This document shows positions 1-6,628 of a DNA stretch of 13,988 nucleotides, piece after piece. Numbering within the stretch: the first letter of the stretch is position 1; each line of letters begins with the position of its first letter. Source of the stretch: JBFWWW01 sp050245975 (GTDB taxonomy: Bacteria > Pseudomonadota > Alphaproteobacteria > Rhizobiales > Hyphomicrobiaceae); NCBI GenBank assembly GCA_050245975.1, contig JBFWWW010000097.1, positions 1-13,988 of the forward strand. Reading direction: 5' to 3'. The translations under genes and the position numbers were made by a program. Below the pieces are notes generated by a model. It was given only the letters and a program-made list of their open reading frames with translations, searched no databases and was not told the DNA's origin.

Positions 1-357
1 GAGCGCTGGTCGGTGGCGGAGAACACCTTCCGCCCGCCCTGGTATCACCGCAACATCATGTCGGAGTTCATGGGCCTCATTTACGGCGTCTACGACGCCA
101 AGCCGGAGGGCTTCGTGCCGGGCGGCGTCAGCCTGCACAACTGCATGCTGCCGCACGGCCCCGACATGGCCGCCTTCGAGCATGCAAGCACCGTCGAGCT
201 CAAGCCCGTCAAGATGACGGGGACGCTTGCCTTCATGTTCGAGACGCGCTTTCCCCAGCGCGTCACGCGGTACGCCGCCGAGACCAAGACCCTGCAGCCC
301 GACTATGCCGACTGCTGGAAGGGCCTGAAGAAACGCTTCGACCCGACGCGGCGGTGA
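1..357 (+). CDS. hmgA: Homogentisate 1,2-dioxygenase, C-terminal part (5' end outside window)
   Basis: This is the last 118 residues of a protein read in frame from base 1, ending with TGA at 355-357. The enzyme is a cytoplasmic non-haem Fe(II) dioxygenase that opens the homogentisate ring to give maleylacetoacetate. The fragment holds the active-site region: an RPPWYHRN motif, MSEFMG, an LHN motif and PHGPD. Numbered from the first residue seen, His16, Glu22 and His52 have the same spacing as the iron ligands of the human enzyme (His335, Glu341, His371 as I remember them). The substrate-pocket His of LHN (His46) is also present. The catalytic end therefore looks intact and the truncation is only the window edge. 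It is followed by a GC-rich hairpin and converges with the TRAP binding-protein gene. Identification is near certain from the motifs; what lies upstream is unknown. Confidence 0.96.
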   Translation, partial: ERWSVAENTFRPPWYHRNIMSEFMGLIYGVYDAKPEGFVPGGVSLHNCMLPHGPDMAAFEHASTVELKPVKMTGTLAFMFETRFPQRVTRYAAETKTLQPDYADCWKGLKKRFDPTRR

Positions 358-375
358 TGCGCCCCGCCGCAACAG

Positions 376-410
376 AACGGGCGGACGCGCCGCAGCGCCG
401 CCCGCCCGTT
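376..410. terminator. GC-rich stem-loop between convergent hmgA and TRAP gene
   Basis: A perfect 9-bp inverted repeat (AACGGGCGG at 376-384, CCGCCCGTT at 402-410) with a 17-nt GC-rich loop lies in the 86-bp gap between the stops of two convergent genes. The position suits a bidirectional terminator. There is no real T-tract on either strand, so strength and mechanism are uncertain. Confidence 0.5.
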
Positions 411-443
411 GCACGTGATGCCGGATGCGTCCCGGAACGCGTC

Positions 444-1547
444 CTACGTCTTGTTGCGCATCGCGATCATGAAGCTGTCGAAGGAATATTCCGCGATCTG
501 CCACCACGGAAGCTGCTCGGCGCGGAAGGCATTGACCGACTCGAGCGCCTTCTTGAACAGCGGGTTCTTCGCCGCGATCTCGCCGTAGAGATCGTCCGCC
601 GCCTTGTAGCAGGCTTCGAGAACGGGGACCGTGAACGGCTTCAGCACGGCTCCGGCGCCGACGAGCCGGCGCAGGGCCGCCGCGTTGACGGCATCGTACT
701 TGGCCAGCATCCAGACGTTGGCGGCATCGCACGCCTGCGCCAGGATCGCCTGGTAGTACTTCGGCAGCGCGTTCCACTTGTCGAGGTTGATGACGAGGTG
801 GAGCATGGCGCTCCCCTCCCACCAGCCCGGATAGTAGTAGTACTTGGCGACCTTGTAGAAGCCGAGCTTCTCGTCATCGTAGGGGCCGACGAATTCGGCC
901 GCATCGATGGTCCCGCGCTCCAGCGCGGGATAGATGTCGCCGGGCGCGATCTGCTGCGGCACGACGCCGAGCTTCGCGAGCACGTTGCCGCCCATGCCGC
1001 CGATGCGGAATTTCAGGCCCTTGAGATCGTCGAGCGTGTTGATCTCCTTGCGAAACCAGCCACCCATCTGCGTGCCGGAGTTGCCGGCGGGAATGCCGTA
1101 GACGTTGAACTTCTGCAGCGCCTCGTTGATGATCTGCGCGCCGCCGGCAAAGGCCCACCACGACTGCTGGTGGCGCTGATTGAGGCCGAACGGCAGGCCG
1201 GTGCCGAACCCCAACGTCGGCTCCTTGCCGATGTAGAAGTAGACCGGCGTGTGCGCGCACTCGACCGCGCCGCTGGCCGCCGCATCGAGCGCCTGCAGCC
1301 CCGGCACCAGCTCGCCGGCCGCGAACGTCTGGATCTGAAACTTGTTGTCGGTCGCCTCGGCGACGTAGCGCGCCAGCGTCTGCGCCGTGCCGAAGATCGT
1401 GTCGAGCGACTTCGGAAAGCTCGACGTCAGGCGCCAGCGCACCTCGGGGGCGTTCTGGGCAATGGCGGGGGCGGCGATGGCCGGCACGGCCAGCCCCGCG
1501 GCGGCTCCCGCCTTCAATCCGGCCTTCAGGAACGTACGGCGCTTCAC
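444..1547 (-). CDS. TRAP transporter solute-binding protein, TakP-like, Tat-exported
   Basis: This is a 367-residue periplasmic DctP/TakP-type binding protein that hands an organic acid to a TRAP membrane pair. Residues 2-8 (KRRTFLK) are a twin-arginine signal, followed by an Ala-rich segment and likely cleavage after the AxA near residue 30. The mature part resembles TakP of Rhodobacter sphaeroides, a Na+-dependent 2-oxoacid binder. Gln160, Arg181 and Glu218 fall where I recall TakP Gln155, Arg176 and Glu214 (sodium and carboxylate ligands), but the Trp after the Glu is Phe219 here. The start is GTG at 1547, supported by a GGGAGGA ribosome site at 1555-1561, 7 nt away. No dctQ or dctM membrane gene is in the window, so it is an orphan here. 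It sits in reverse orientation between hmgA and the FAH gene, which suggests uptake of a substrate or related acid for this pathway. Substrate is inference. Confidence 0.92.
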   Translation of the reverse strand: MKRRTFLKAGLKAGAAAGLAVPAIAAPAIAQNAPEVRWRLTSSFPKSLDTIFGTAQTLARYVAEATDNKFQIQTFAAGELVPGLQALDAAASGAVECAHTPVYFYIGKEPTLGFGTGLPFGLNQRHQQSWWAFAGGAQIINEALQKFNVYGIPAGNSGTQMGGWFRKEINTLDDLKGLKFRIGGMGGNVLAKLGVVPQQIAPGDIYPALERGTIDAAEFVGPYDDEKLGFYKVAKYYYYPGWWEGSAMLHLVINLDKWNALPKYYQAILAQACDAANVWMLAKYDAVNAAALRRLVGAGAVLKPFTVPVLEACYKAADDLYGEIAAKNPLFKKALESVNAFRAEQLPWWQIAEYSFDSFMIAMRNKT

Positions 1548-1603
1548 GGTCTTATCCTCCCAGGTCGAAGTGGTTATCCTATCCTATCGGACGGGATTGG
1601 CAG
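1548..1603. promoter_or_regulatory. 56-bp divergent intergenic region, TRAP gene / FAH operon
   Basis: Only 56 bp separate the divergent starts, so any promoters must be packed here or reach into the coding ends. The stretch contains a tandem pentamer (TATCC, TATCC, TATCG at 1575-1589), giving repeated TAGGAT words on the minus strand that could serve as a -10 for the TRAP gene. I cannot define a -35 box or operator with confidence. Confidence 0.35.
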
Positions 1604-2644
1604 ATGAAACTCGCGACACTCCGCAACGGCACGCGCGACGGCGCGCTTGCAATCGTCTCCGGCGATCTCGGCAAGGCGGTTGCCGCCGGCGAGGCCGTCG
1701 CCGGCCTCCAGACCATGCAGCAGCTGCTGGATGACTGGGACAACTACTACCTCAAGATCGCGCGCGTGTCGGCGGAACTGGATGCCGCAGCGGGAGGGCC
1801 CCGGCCGCCCTTCGACCTTGTCGACTTCGAGCCGGCCGATGCGCTCGCCCCCCTGCCGCGCGCCTATCAATGGGCCGACGGCTCGGCTTACGTCAACCAT
1901 GTCGAGCTGGTCCGGAAGGCGCGCGGTGCCGAAATGCCCGCGAGCTTCTGGACCGACCCGCTCATGTACCAGGGCGGCTCCGACGCCTTCCTCGGGCCGT
2001 GCGAGCCGATCGCCCTTGCCGAGGAGGCCTGGGGCATCGACCTGGAGGGGGAGGTGGCCGTCATCACCGACGACGTTCCGATGGGTGCAACGCCGCAGGA
2101 GGCGGCCGAGCACATCCGCCTCGTGATGCTGGTGAACGACGTCTCGCTGCGCAACCTGATCCCCGGCGAGCTTTCCAAGGGCTTCGGCTTCTTTCACGGC
2201 AAGCCGTCGACGGCCTTCTCGCCGGTGGCGGTGACGCCCGACGAGCTCGGTCCCGCCTGGCGGGACGGCAAGGTGCATCTGCCCCTGCTCGCCTCCATCA
2301 ACGGCAAGCTTCTCGGCCGGCCCAACGCCGGCGTCGACATGACCTTCTCGTTCCCCGAGCTCATCGCGCACGCCGCCAAGACCCGCCGGCTCGGCGCCGG
2401 GACGATCATCGGCTCGGGCACCGTGTCGAACAAGGACGGCAGCGGTCCGGGCAGGCCCGTCGCCGACGGCGGCGCGGGCTACACCTGCCTCGCCGAGGTG
2501 CGCACCATCGAGACCATCCTCAACGGCAAGCCCGCCACGCCGTTCCTGAAATTCGGCGACAGGGTCAGGATCGAGATGCACGATGCCGCGGGAGAGACGA
2601 TCTTCGGCGCCATCGACCAGACGGTCGTCCGGTACGAACGCTGA
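1604..2644 (+). CDS. Fumarylacetoacetate hydrolase family protein (probable fumarylacetoacetase)
   Basis: This 346-residue protein would hydrolyse a beta-diketo acid C-C bond; next to hmgA the natural substrate is fumarylacetoacetate, yielding fumarate and acetoacetate. Residues 1-75 look like the N-terminal FAH subdomain and about 90-345 the FAH catalytic fold. The ExE metal pair is Glu148/Glu150, and Asp179 lies in LVNDVSLRN. The PSTAFSPVAVTPDELG block (201-216) and a GSGTVSNKDGSG segment are typical of bacterial homologues. The first metal ligand of mammalian FAH (an Asp) has no obvious counterpart in the YVNHVELVRKARG region, a difference I believe many bacterial members share. ATG 1604 follows a weak GGGATTGG-type ribosome site. 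It is the first gene of a four-gene forward run, with 29 bp to the MBL gene. The family is certain; the exact substrate is inferred. No maleylacetoacetate isomerase is nearby. Confidence 0.93.
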   Translation: MKLATLRNGTRDGALAIVSGDLGKAVAAGEAVAGLQTMQQLLDDWDNYYLKIARVSAELDAAAGGPRPPFDLVDFEPADALAPLPRAYQWADGSAYVNHVELVRKARGAEMPASFWTDPLMYQGGSDAFLGPCEPIALAEEAWGIDLEGEVAVITDDVPMGATPQEAAEHIRLVMLVNDVSLRNLIPGELSKGFGFFHGKPSTAFSPVAVTPDELGPAWRDGKVHLPLLASINGKLLGRPNAGVDMTFSFPELIAHAAKTRRLGAGTIIGSGTVSNKDGSGPGRPVADGGAGYTCLAEVRTIETILNGKPATPFLKFGDRVRIEMHDAAGETIFGAIDQTVVRYER

Positions 2645-2673
2645 CGGCCGCACAAGAATAACGGGAGACCACC

Positions 2674-3627
2674 ATGGCACAGGGCTTCGCATCCACCGGC
2701 GACACGGCGGACAAGGTCGTCACGTTCAAGTCGATCGGCAAGGATCTCTTCGCCTATACGGCGGAGGGCGACCCCAACACCGGCGTCATCGTCGGCGACG
2801 ACTGCTGCATGGTGATCGACGCGCAGGCGACGCCGCTGATGGCGGACGATGTCATCGCCCGCGTGCGCAAGGTCACCGACAAGCCGATCAAGTACGTCCT
2901 GCTCTCGCACTACCACGCCGTGCGCGTGTTCGGCGCCTCCGCCTTCAAGGGCGCGCAGATCGTCGCCTCCGACATGACGCGCAACCTGATGGTGGAGCGC
3001 GGCGAGCAGGACAAGGCGTCCGAGATCGGACGCTTTCCGCGTCTTTTCCGCGGCGTCGAGACCGTGCCGCCGGGCCTGAGCTGGCCGCACATCACCTTCG
3101 ATCGGCGCATGACGCTCTGGCTCGGCAGGCGCCGCGTCGAGATCGTCCAGATCGGCCGCGGCCATACCGCCGGCGACACCGTCGCCTGGGTGCCCGACGA
3201 GGACGTGATGTTCTCCGGCGATCTCGTCGAATACCGGTCCGCCTGCTACTGCGGGGACGCGCATCTCGCCGACTGGCCGGGTACGCTCGACAGGATCGCG
3301 GCTTACAAACCCGCAGCCCTGGTGCCCGGTCGCGGCGATGCCCTCGTCGGCCGCGACATCGTCGACAGCGCCATCGCCGGCACGCGCGCCTTCGTCGAAA
3401 CGCTTTACGGGACGGCACAGCATGCCGTCGCGCGCGGCCAGACGCTGAAGGAGAGCTTTGCCGCCACGCGCAAGGCCATGGACGGGCCCTTCGGCAGCTA
3501 CGCCATCTACGAGCACTGCCTGCCGTTCAACGTCTCGCGCGCCTACGACGAGGCCCGCGGCATCCACTGGCCGGTCGTCTGGACGGCGGAGCGCGACCGC
3601 GAGATGTGGGCAACGCTGCAGGGCTGA
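2674..3627 (+). CDS. MBL-fold protein with degenerate second metal site
   Basis: This 317-residue protein has a metallo-beta-lactamase fold. The usual HxHxDH motif reads HYHAVR (79-84), so the first two His remain (His79, His81) but the Asp and third His are Val83 and Arg84. The next ligands, His164 in GRGHTAGD and Asp183 in SGDLVE, are kept. The later His, normally in a GHG-type motif, is replaced in VPGRGDAL (Arg220). Site 1 is therefore complete, while site 2 keeps only the bridging Asp. The protein may bind a single metal, use different chemistry, or be non-hydrolytic. It may be a conserved subfamily, since HYHAVRV feels familiar from other proteobacterial homogentisate loci, but I cannot check that. 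A GGGAG ribosome site (2663-2667) precedes ATG 2674 by 6 nt. Its place between the FAH-family and FAD hydroxylase genes implies a role in aromatic catabolism; the reaction is unknown. Confidence 0.9.
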   Translation: MAQGFASTGDTADKVVTFKSIGKDLFAYTAEGDPNTGVIVGDDCCMVIDAQATPLMADDVIARVRKVTDKPIKYVLLSHYHAVRVFGASAFKGAQIVASDMTRNLMVERGEQDKASEIGRFPRLFRGVETVPPGLSWPHITFDRRMTLWLGRRRVEIVQIGRGHTAGDTVAWVPDEDVMFSGDLVEYRSACYCGDAHLADWPGTLDRIAAYKPAALVPGRGDALVGRDIVDSAIAGTRAFVETLYGTAQHAVARGQTLKESFAATRKAMDGPFGSYAIYEHCLPFNVSRAYDEARGIHWPVVWTAERDREMWATLQG

Positions 3628-3639
3628 GAGGCATCGCCT

Positions 3640-3659
3640 GAGATGACCAAGAGATGACC
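3640..3659 (+). promoter_or_regulatory. Duplicated start region with 4-codon mini-ORF before the FAD hydroxylase
   Basis: GAGATGACC occurs twice (3640-3648 and 3651-3659), 11 bp apart. The first ATG (3643) opens a four-codon reading frame (Met-Thr-Lys-Arg) whose TGA (3655-3657) overlaps the second ATG (3654), the hydroxylase start, as ATGA. No strong ribosome site precedes 3654, so termination-reinitiation from the mini-ORF is possible. This is sequence-level inference only. Confidence 0.3.
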
Positions 3660-5249
3660 GAGCGCCCGGCCAAGGCCTTTGCGCACTATGCCTACCGGCG
3701 CAGCGCGGACCAGGACCGGCCGCAGCCGGCGCACCACAAGGTGATCGTGGTCGGCGCCGGTCCCGTGGGGCTGACGCTTGCCGCCCAGCTCGGCCAGCGC
3801 GGCATTCCGGTCGTCCTTCTCGACGACAGCGACCGCATCGGCGACGGCTCGCGCGCCATCTGCTTTTCCAAGCGCAGCCTGGAGATCCTCGACCGGGTCG
3901 GCGTCGGCGAGCGCGCCGTCGCCAAGGGCGTGCAGTGGAGCGTCGGCAAGGTCTTCCACCGCGACGCGCTGCTCTACCGCTTCGACCTGCTGCCCGAGCC
4001 CGGCCACAAGATGCCGGCCTTCATCAACCTGCAGCAGTACTACCTCGAGAAGTATCTCATCGACCGGATCGAGGCGCTGCCGGCGATCGACCTGCGCTGG
4101 CGCAATCGCGTTTCGGCCGTCGCCAATCGCGGCGGGGCAGCCGAGATCGGCATCGAGACGCCGGACGGCCCCTATCGCCTGACCGCCGACTGGGTGATCG
4201 CCTGCGACGGGTCGCGCTCGGCGGTGCGCGACCTGCTCGGCATCCCGTTCACGGGCGAGGCCTTCGAGGACCAGTTCCTGATCGCCGACGTGAAGATGAC
4301 GGCCGCCTTCCCGACCGAGCGCTGGTTCTGGTTCGAGCCGCCCTTCCATTCCGGGCAGTCGGCGCTGCTGCACAAGCAGCCCGACGACGTGTGGCGCATC
4401 GACCTGCAGCTCTCGCCCACCGCCGACGCCGAGCAGGAGCGCCGCCCCGAGGTGGTGCGTCCCCGTCTCGAGCGCATGCTGGGCCATGCCGATTTCGATC
4501 TGGAATGGGTGTCGATCTATCGCTTCCAGTGCTGCCGCATCGCCTCCTTCGTCCACGACCGCGTCGTCTTCGCCGGCGACAGCGCGCATCAGGTGTCGCC
4601 CTTCGGTGCCCGCGGCGCCAACTCCGGCATCCAGGACGCCGACAACCTGTCCTGGAAGCTCGCCGCCATCCTGCGCGGCACGGCGCCCGCCTCGCTGATG
4701 GCCACCTATGACAGCGAGCGCTCGCAGGCGGCCGACGAGAACATCCTCCATTCGACCCGCTCGACGGACTTCATCGCCCCGCACACGGCGGCCGAGAAGG
4801 CGCTGCGCGATGCGGTGCTGGGCCTTGCCGGAGGGCTCGAGTTCGCCAAGCGCATGGTCAATTCCGGCCGCCTGTCGCTGCCTACCGCCTATCGTGCCAG
4901 CCCGCTCTCGACGCCGGATACAGCCACGGATGCCTGGGCCGGCGGTCCCGCCGCCGGAGCATCCATTCCCGACGCGCCGCTCGCGGGCGTCGCGGGCAAA
5001 TCCTTCCTCAGCGAGACGCTGGGGGATGACTTCACGCTGCTTCTGGCAGGCATCGACACGCCGGACTGCCCGCCCGGCGTGTCCGCCGTGCGCATCGGCA
5101 TCGACGGCAACAGGGAATTTGCCGGTCGCTTCGATGCGCGCCCGGGCACCGCCTATCTCGTGCGCCCGGACGGACACGTCGCCGCCCGCTGGCGCACACC
5201 GAACCGCCGCACGATCGAGGACGCGCTTCACCGCGCGCTGGGCCGATGA
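3654..5249 (+). CDS. Class A FAD-dependent aromatic hydroxylase (MhaA-like)
   Basis: This 531-residue cytoplasmic flavoprotein monooxygenase belongs to the PheA/MhpA-type FAD-binding-3 group. It shows the dinucleotide fingerprint VVGAGPVGL (Gly34, Gly36, Gly39), the DG motif CDGSRSAVR (Asp185-Gly186) and the GD motif FAGDSAHQVSPFGARGAN (Gly308-Asp309), ending in a thioredoxin-like C-terminal domain from about residue 430. It follows the MBL gene by 26 bp, and its TGA overlaps the ATG of the 73-residue protein. Class A hydroxylases use NAD(P)H and O2 to hydroxylate phenolic acids. A flavoprotein of this size with a tiny partner beside homogentisate genes matches what I recall of P. putida MhaA, which makes homogentisate from 3-hydroxyphenylacetate. 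Alternatives are a 3-hydroxyphenylpropionate-type or other phenol hydroxylase. The family is certain, the substrate is inferred, so no symbol is given. Confidence 0.93.
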   Translation: MTERPAKAFAHYAYRRSADQDRPQPAHHKVIVVGAGPVGLTLAAQLGQRGIPVVLLDDSDRIGDGSRAICFSKRSLEILDRVGVGERAVAKGVQWSVGKVFHRDALLYRFDLLPEPGHKMPAFINLQQYYLEKYLIDRIEALPAIDLRWRNRVSAVANRGGAAEIGIETPDGPYRLTADWVIACDGSRSAVRDLLGIPFTGEAFEDQFLIADVKMTAAFPTERWFWFEPPFHSGQSALLHKQPDDVWRIDLQLSPTADAEQERRPEVVRPRLERMLGHADFDLEWVSIYRFQCCRIASFVHDRVVFAGDSAHQVSPFGARGANSGIQDADNLSWKLAAILRGTAPASLMATYDSERSQAADENILHSTRSTDFIAPHTAAEKALRDAVLGLAGGLEFAKRMVNSGRLSLPTAYRASPLSTPDTATDAWAGGPAAGASIPDAPLAGVAGKSFLSETLGDDFTLLLAGIDTPDCPPGVSAVRIGIDGNREFAGRFDARPGTAYLVRPDGHVAARWRTPNRRTIEDALHRALGR

Positions 5250-5467
5250 CACTCAGGACCGAAAGCCGCCTCACAGACCCCGACACCGCCTTCCGCGCGC
5301 TTGTGGAGGCCCACCGCGGCCTTTCGGCCGAGGACAGCATGGCGCTCAATGCCCGGCTGGTGCTGCTGCTCGCCAACCACATCGGCGATCCGGCCGTGCT
5401 GGCCGAGGCGCTCGCGGCGGCGCGCGCGCCCGGCCCGCGGCCGGCGCCGGGTTCCGGGCAGGGCTGA
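5246..5467 (+). CDS. DUF2783-type small protein, candidate hydroxylase coupling protein (MhaB-like)
   Basis: This is a 73-residue protein. The core, from LTDPDTAFRALVEAH through LSAEDSMALNARLVLLLANHIGDPAVLAEALAAA, is predicted all-helical and is what I recognise as DUF2783. The tail is Pro/Gly/Ala-rich and probably disordered. ATG 5246 overlaps the stop of the FAD hydroxylase in an ATGA junction and lacks its own clear ribosome site, so translation is probably coupled and roughly stoichiometric. P. putida 3-hydroxyphenylacetate 6-hydroxylase needs a coupling protein of about 6-7 kDa (MhaB). The size, position and partner agree with that role. There is no signal peptide, metal motif or membrane segment. 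The family call is fairly sure; the coupling role is inference. Confidence 0.85.
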   Translation: MTLRTESRLTDPDTAFRALVEAHRGLSAEDSMALNARLVLLLANHIGDPAVLAEALAAARAPGPRPAPGSGQG

Positions 5468-5592
5468 CCTGCGGCAAGCGCCGCACAACCGGCCCGAAAG
5501 GCCTTGAATGACGGCCCGATTGGCCGCAGATACTGCCTTATGGACAAGCCGCACGGGCTCCTATGACGACGATTGCGCACCGCAGCCAGACC
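5468..5592 (+). promoter_or_regulatory. Leader before thiS with three small hairpins; no TPP riboswitch seen
   Basis: This 125-bp stretch holds GCGGC-aagc-GCCGC (5471-5484), then two near-identical 13-mers, GGCCCGAAAGGCC (5491-5503) and GGCCCGATTGGCC (5513-5525), 22 bp apart. None is followed by a T-tract. A TTGAAT/GATACT pair (5504/5529) is a poor promoter match. The conserved CTGAGA and ACCTGATCTGG-like blocks of a THI element are absent. It may end the catabolic operon or control thiS. Confidence 0.35.
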
Positions 5593-5790
5593 ATGGACGT
5601 CCGCGTCAACGGCGAGCGGCTCGCCACGCGCGCCGGCACGCTGGCCGAGCTCGTCGACGAGCTGGGACACGGCGACGCGAAGGTTGCGACGGCGCGCAAC
5701 GGCGCGTTCGTGGCCGAGCGGCTGCGCGCGGCGACGCGGCTCGAAGCCGGCGACGAGATCGAGATCGTCTCGCCGCGCCAGGGGGGCTGA
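5593..5790 (+). CDS. thiS: Sulfur carrier protein ThiS
   Basis: This small beta-grasp ubiquitin-like protein carries sulfur as a C-terminal thiocarboxylate for thiazole synthesis. It begins MDVRVNGERLATRAGTLAEL, contains VATARNGAFVA and the DEIEIVSPRQGG end, and terminates in the required Gly-Gly. ATG 5593 gives 65 residues, the usual ThiS length. An in-frame ATG at 5563 would add ten residues (MTTIAHRSQT) not typical of the family, and neither start has a convincing ribosome site. The stop TGA (5788-5790) lies 10 bp before the chosen thiG start, so the genes are cotranscribed. The usual alphaproteobacterial neighbours thiC and thiO are not upstream; the preceding flavoprotein is a hydroxylase, not ThiO. 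Confidence 0.93.
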   Translation: MDVRVNGERLATRAGTLAELVDELGHGDAKVATARNGAFVAERLRAATRLEAGDEIEIVSPRQGG

Positions 5791-5800
5791 TGGACGGTTG

Positions 5801-6628
5801 ATGGCAATGGATGCACGCACGGACCATGGTGCAGCGGGACAGTTGACCGTCTACGGCGTCGCCCTGCCGTCGCGGCTTCTGCTCGGCACCTCGCAATATC
5901 CCTCGCCGCAGGTCATGGCCGACGCGGTGCGCGCCGCCCGCGCCGGCGTCGTCACGGTCTCGGTGCGCCGCGAGGCCGCGCGCGTGAAGACGGGCCAGAA
6001 GTTCTTCGAGATCATCGCCACGCTCGGCGTGCGCGTCCTGCCCAACACGGCCGGCTGCCGCACGCCGAAGGAGGCGATCACCACCGCGCAGATGGCGCGC
6101 GAGCTGTTCGGCACCGACTGGATCAAGCTCGAGGTGATCGCCAACGACGACACGCTGCAGCCCGATCTCTTCGGCCTCGTCGAGGCGGCCGGCACGCTCG
6201 CGCGCGACGGCTTCAAGGTGTTTCCCTACACGACCGAGGACCTGGGCGCGGCCGAGCGCCTGCTGGCCGCCGGCTGCGAGGTGCTGATGCCGTGGGGCGC
6301 GCCCATCGGCACCGGGCGCGGGCTCGCCAACCCTTATGCGCTGCGCACCATGCGCAACTACTTTCCGGGCGTGCCGCTCATCGTCGACGCCGGCATCGGC
6401 GCGCCCTCGCACGCCGCCGGCGCCATGGAGATGGGCTATGACGGCGTTCTGCTCAACACCGCGGTTGCCCGCGCCGGCGATCCTGTCCGCATGGCGGAGG
6501 CCTTTGCTGCCGCCATCGGCGCCGGCCGCGCCGCCTTCGAGAGCGGGCTCATGGACATGCGCGACATGGCGCAGCCGTCGACGCCGGTCGCGGGAACGCC
6601 CTTCTTCGACCTGGGCAAGCGCGCATGA
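5801..6628 (+). CDS. thiG: Thiazole synthase ThiG
   Basis: ThiG is a cytoplasmic TIM-barrel enzyme that condenses 1-deoxy-D-xylulose 5-phosphate, dehydroglycine and ThiS-thiocarboxylate into thiazole phosphate. The protein is 275 residues from ATG 5801. Diagnostic segments are LLLGTSQYPSPQVM (27-40), VLPNTAGCRTPKEA (79-92), and GTDWIKLEVIANDD (104-117) with Lys109 as the expected Schiff-base lysine. PWGAPIGTGRGLANP and VDAGIGAPSHAAGAMEMG follow. A second in-frame ATG at 5807 is also possible; the reading frame runs farther upstream through thiS but that part has no family similarity. Its TGA overlaps the thiE ATG, so the two are translationally coupled. I see no missing motif. Confidence 0.97.
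   Translation: MAMDARTDHGAAGQLTVYGVALPSRLLLGTSQYPSPQVMADAVRAARAGVVTVSVRREAARVKTGQKFFEIIATLGVRVLPNTAGCRTPKEAITTAQMARELFGTDWIKLEVIANDDTLQPDLFGLVEAAGTLARDGFKVFPYTTEDLGAAERLLAAGCEVLMPWGAPIGTGRGLANPYALRTMRNYFPGVPLIVDAGIGAPSHAAGAMEMGYDGVLLNTAVARAGDPVRMAEAFAAAIGAGRAAFESGLMDMRDMAQPSTPVAGTPFFDLGKRA

Noticed and set aside
354..1607. A 417-codon plus-strand reading frame opposite the TRAP binding-protein gene
   Set aside because: It is Arg/Asp/Val-rich low-similarity translation antisense to a clear protein with signal peptide, motifs and a good ribosome site; such frames are common in high-GC DNA.
1574..2692. A 372-codon minus-strand frame opposite the FAH-family gene
   Set aside because: Antisense shadow with biased composition; the plus strand is an unmistakable FAH-family protein.
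2479..3567. A 362-codon minus-strand frame opposite the MBL-fold gene
   Set aside because: No recognisable motif; antisense to a gene with MBL motifs and a good ribosome site.
3543..5252. A 569-codon minus-strand reading frame opposite the FAD hydroxylase
   Set aside because: Its translation shows no domain or motif, while the plus strand carries all three flavin hydroxylase fingerprints in order.
5468..5592. A TPP riboswitch before thiS
   Set aside because: None of the conserved THI-element blocks could be found by eye and the stretch is short.
5573..5800. An upstream extension of ThiG, giving a 351-residue protein
   Set aside because: The added part is out-of-frame translation of thiS, Arg/Ser-rich and without ThiG similarity.
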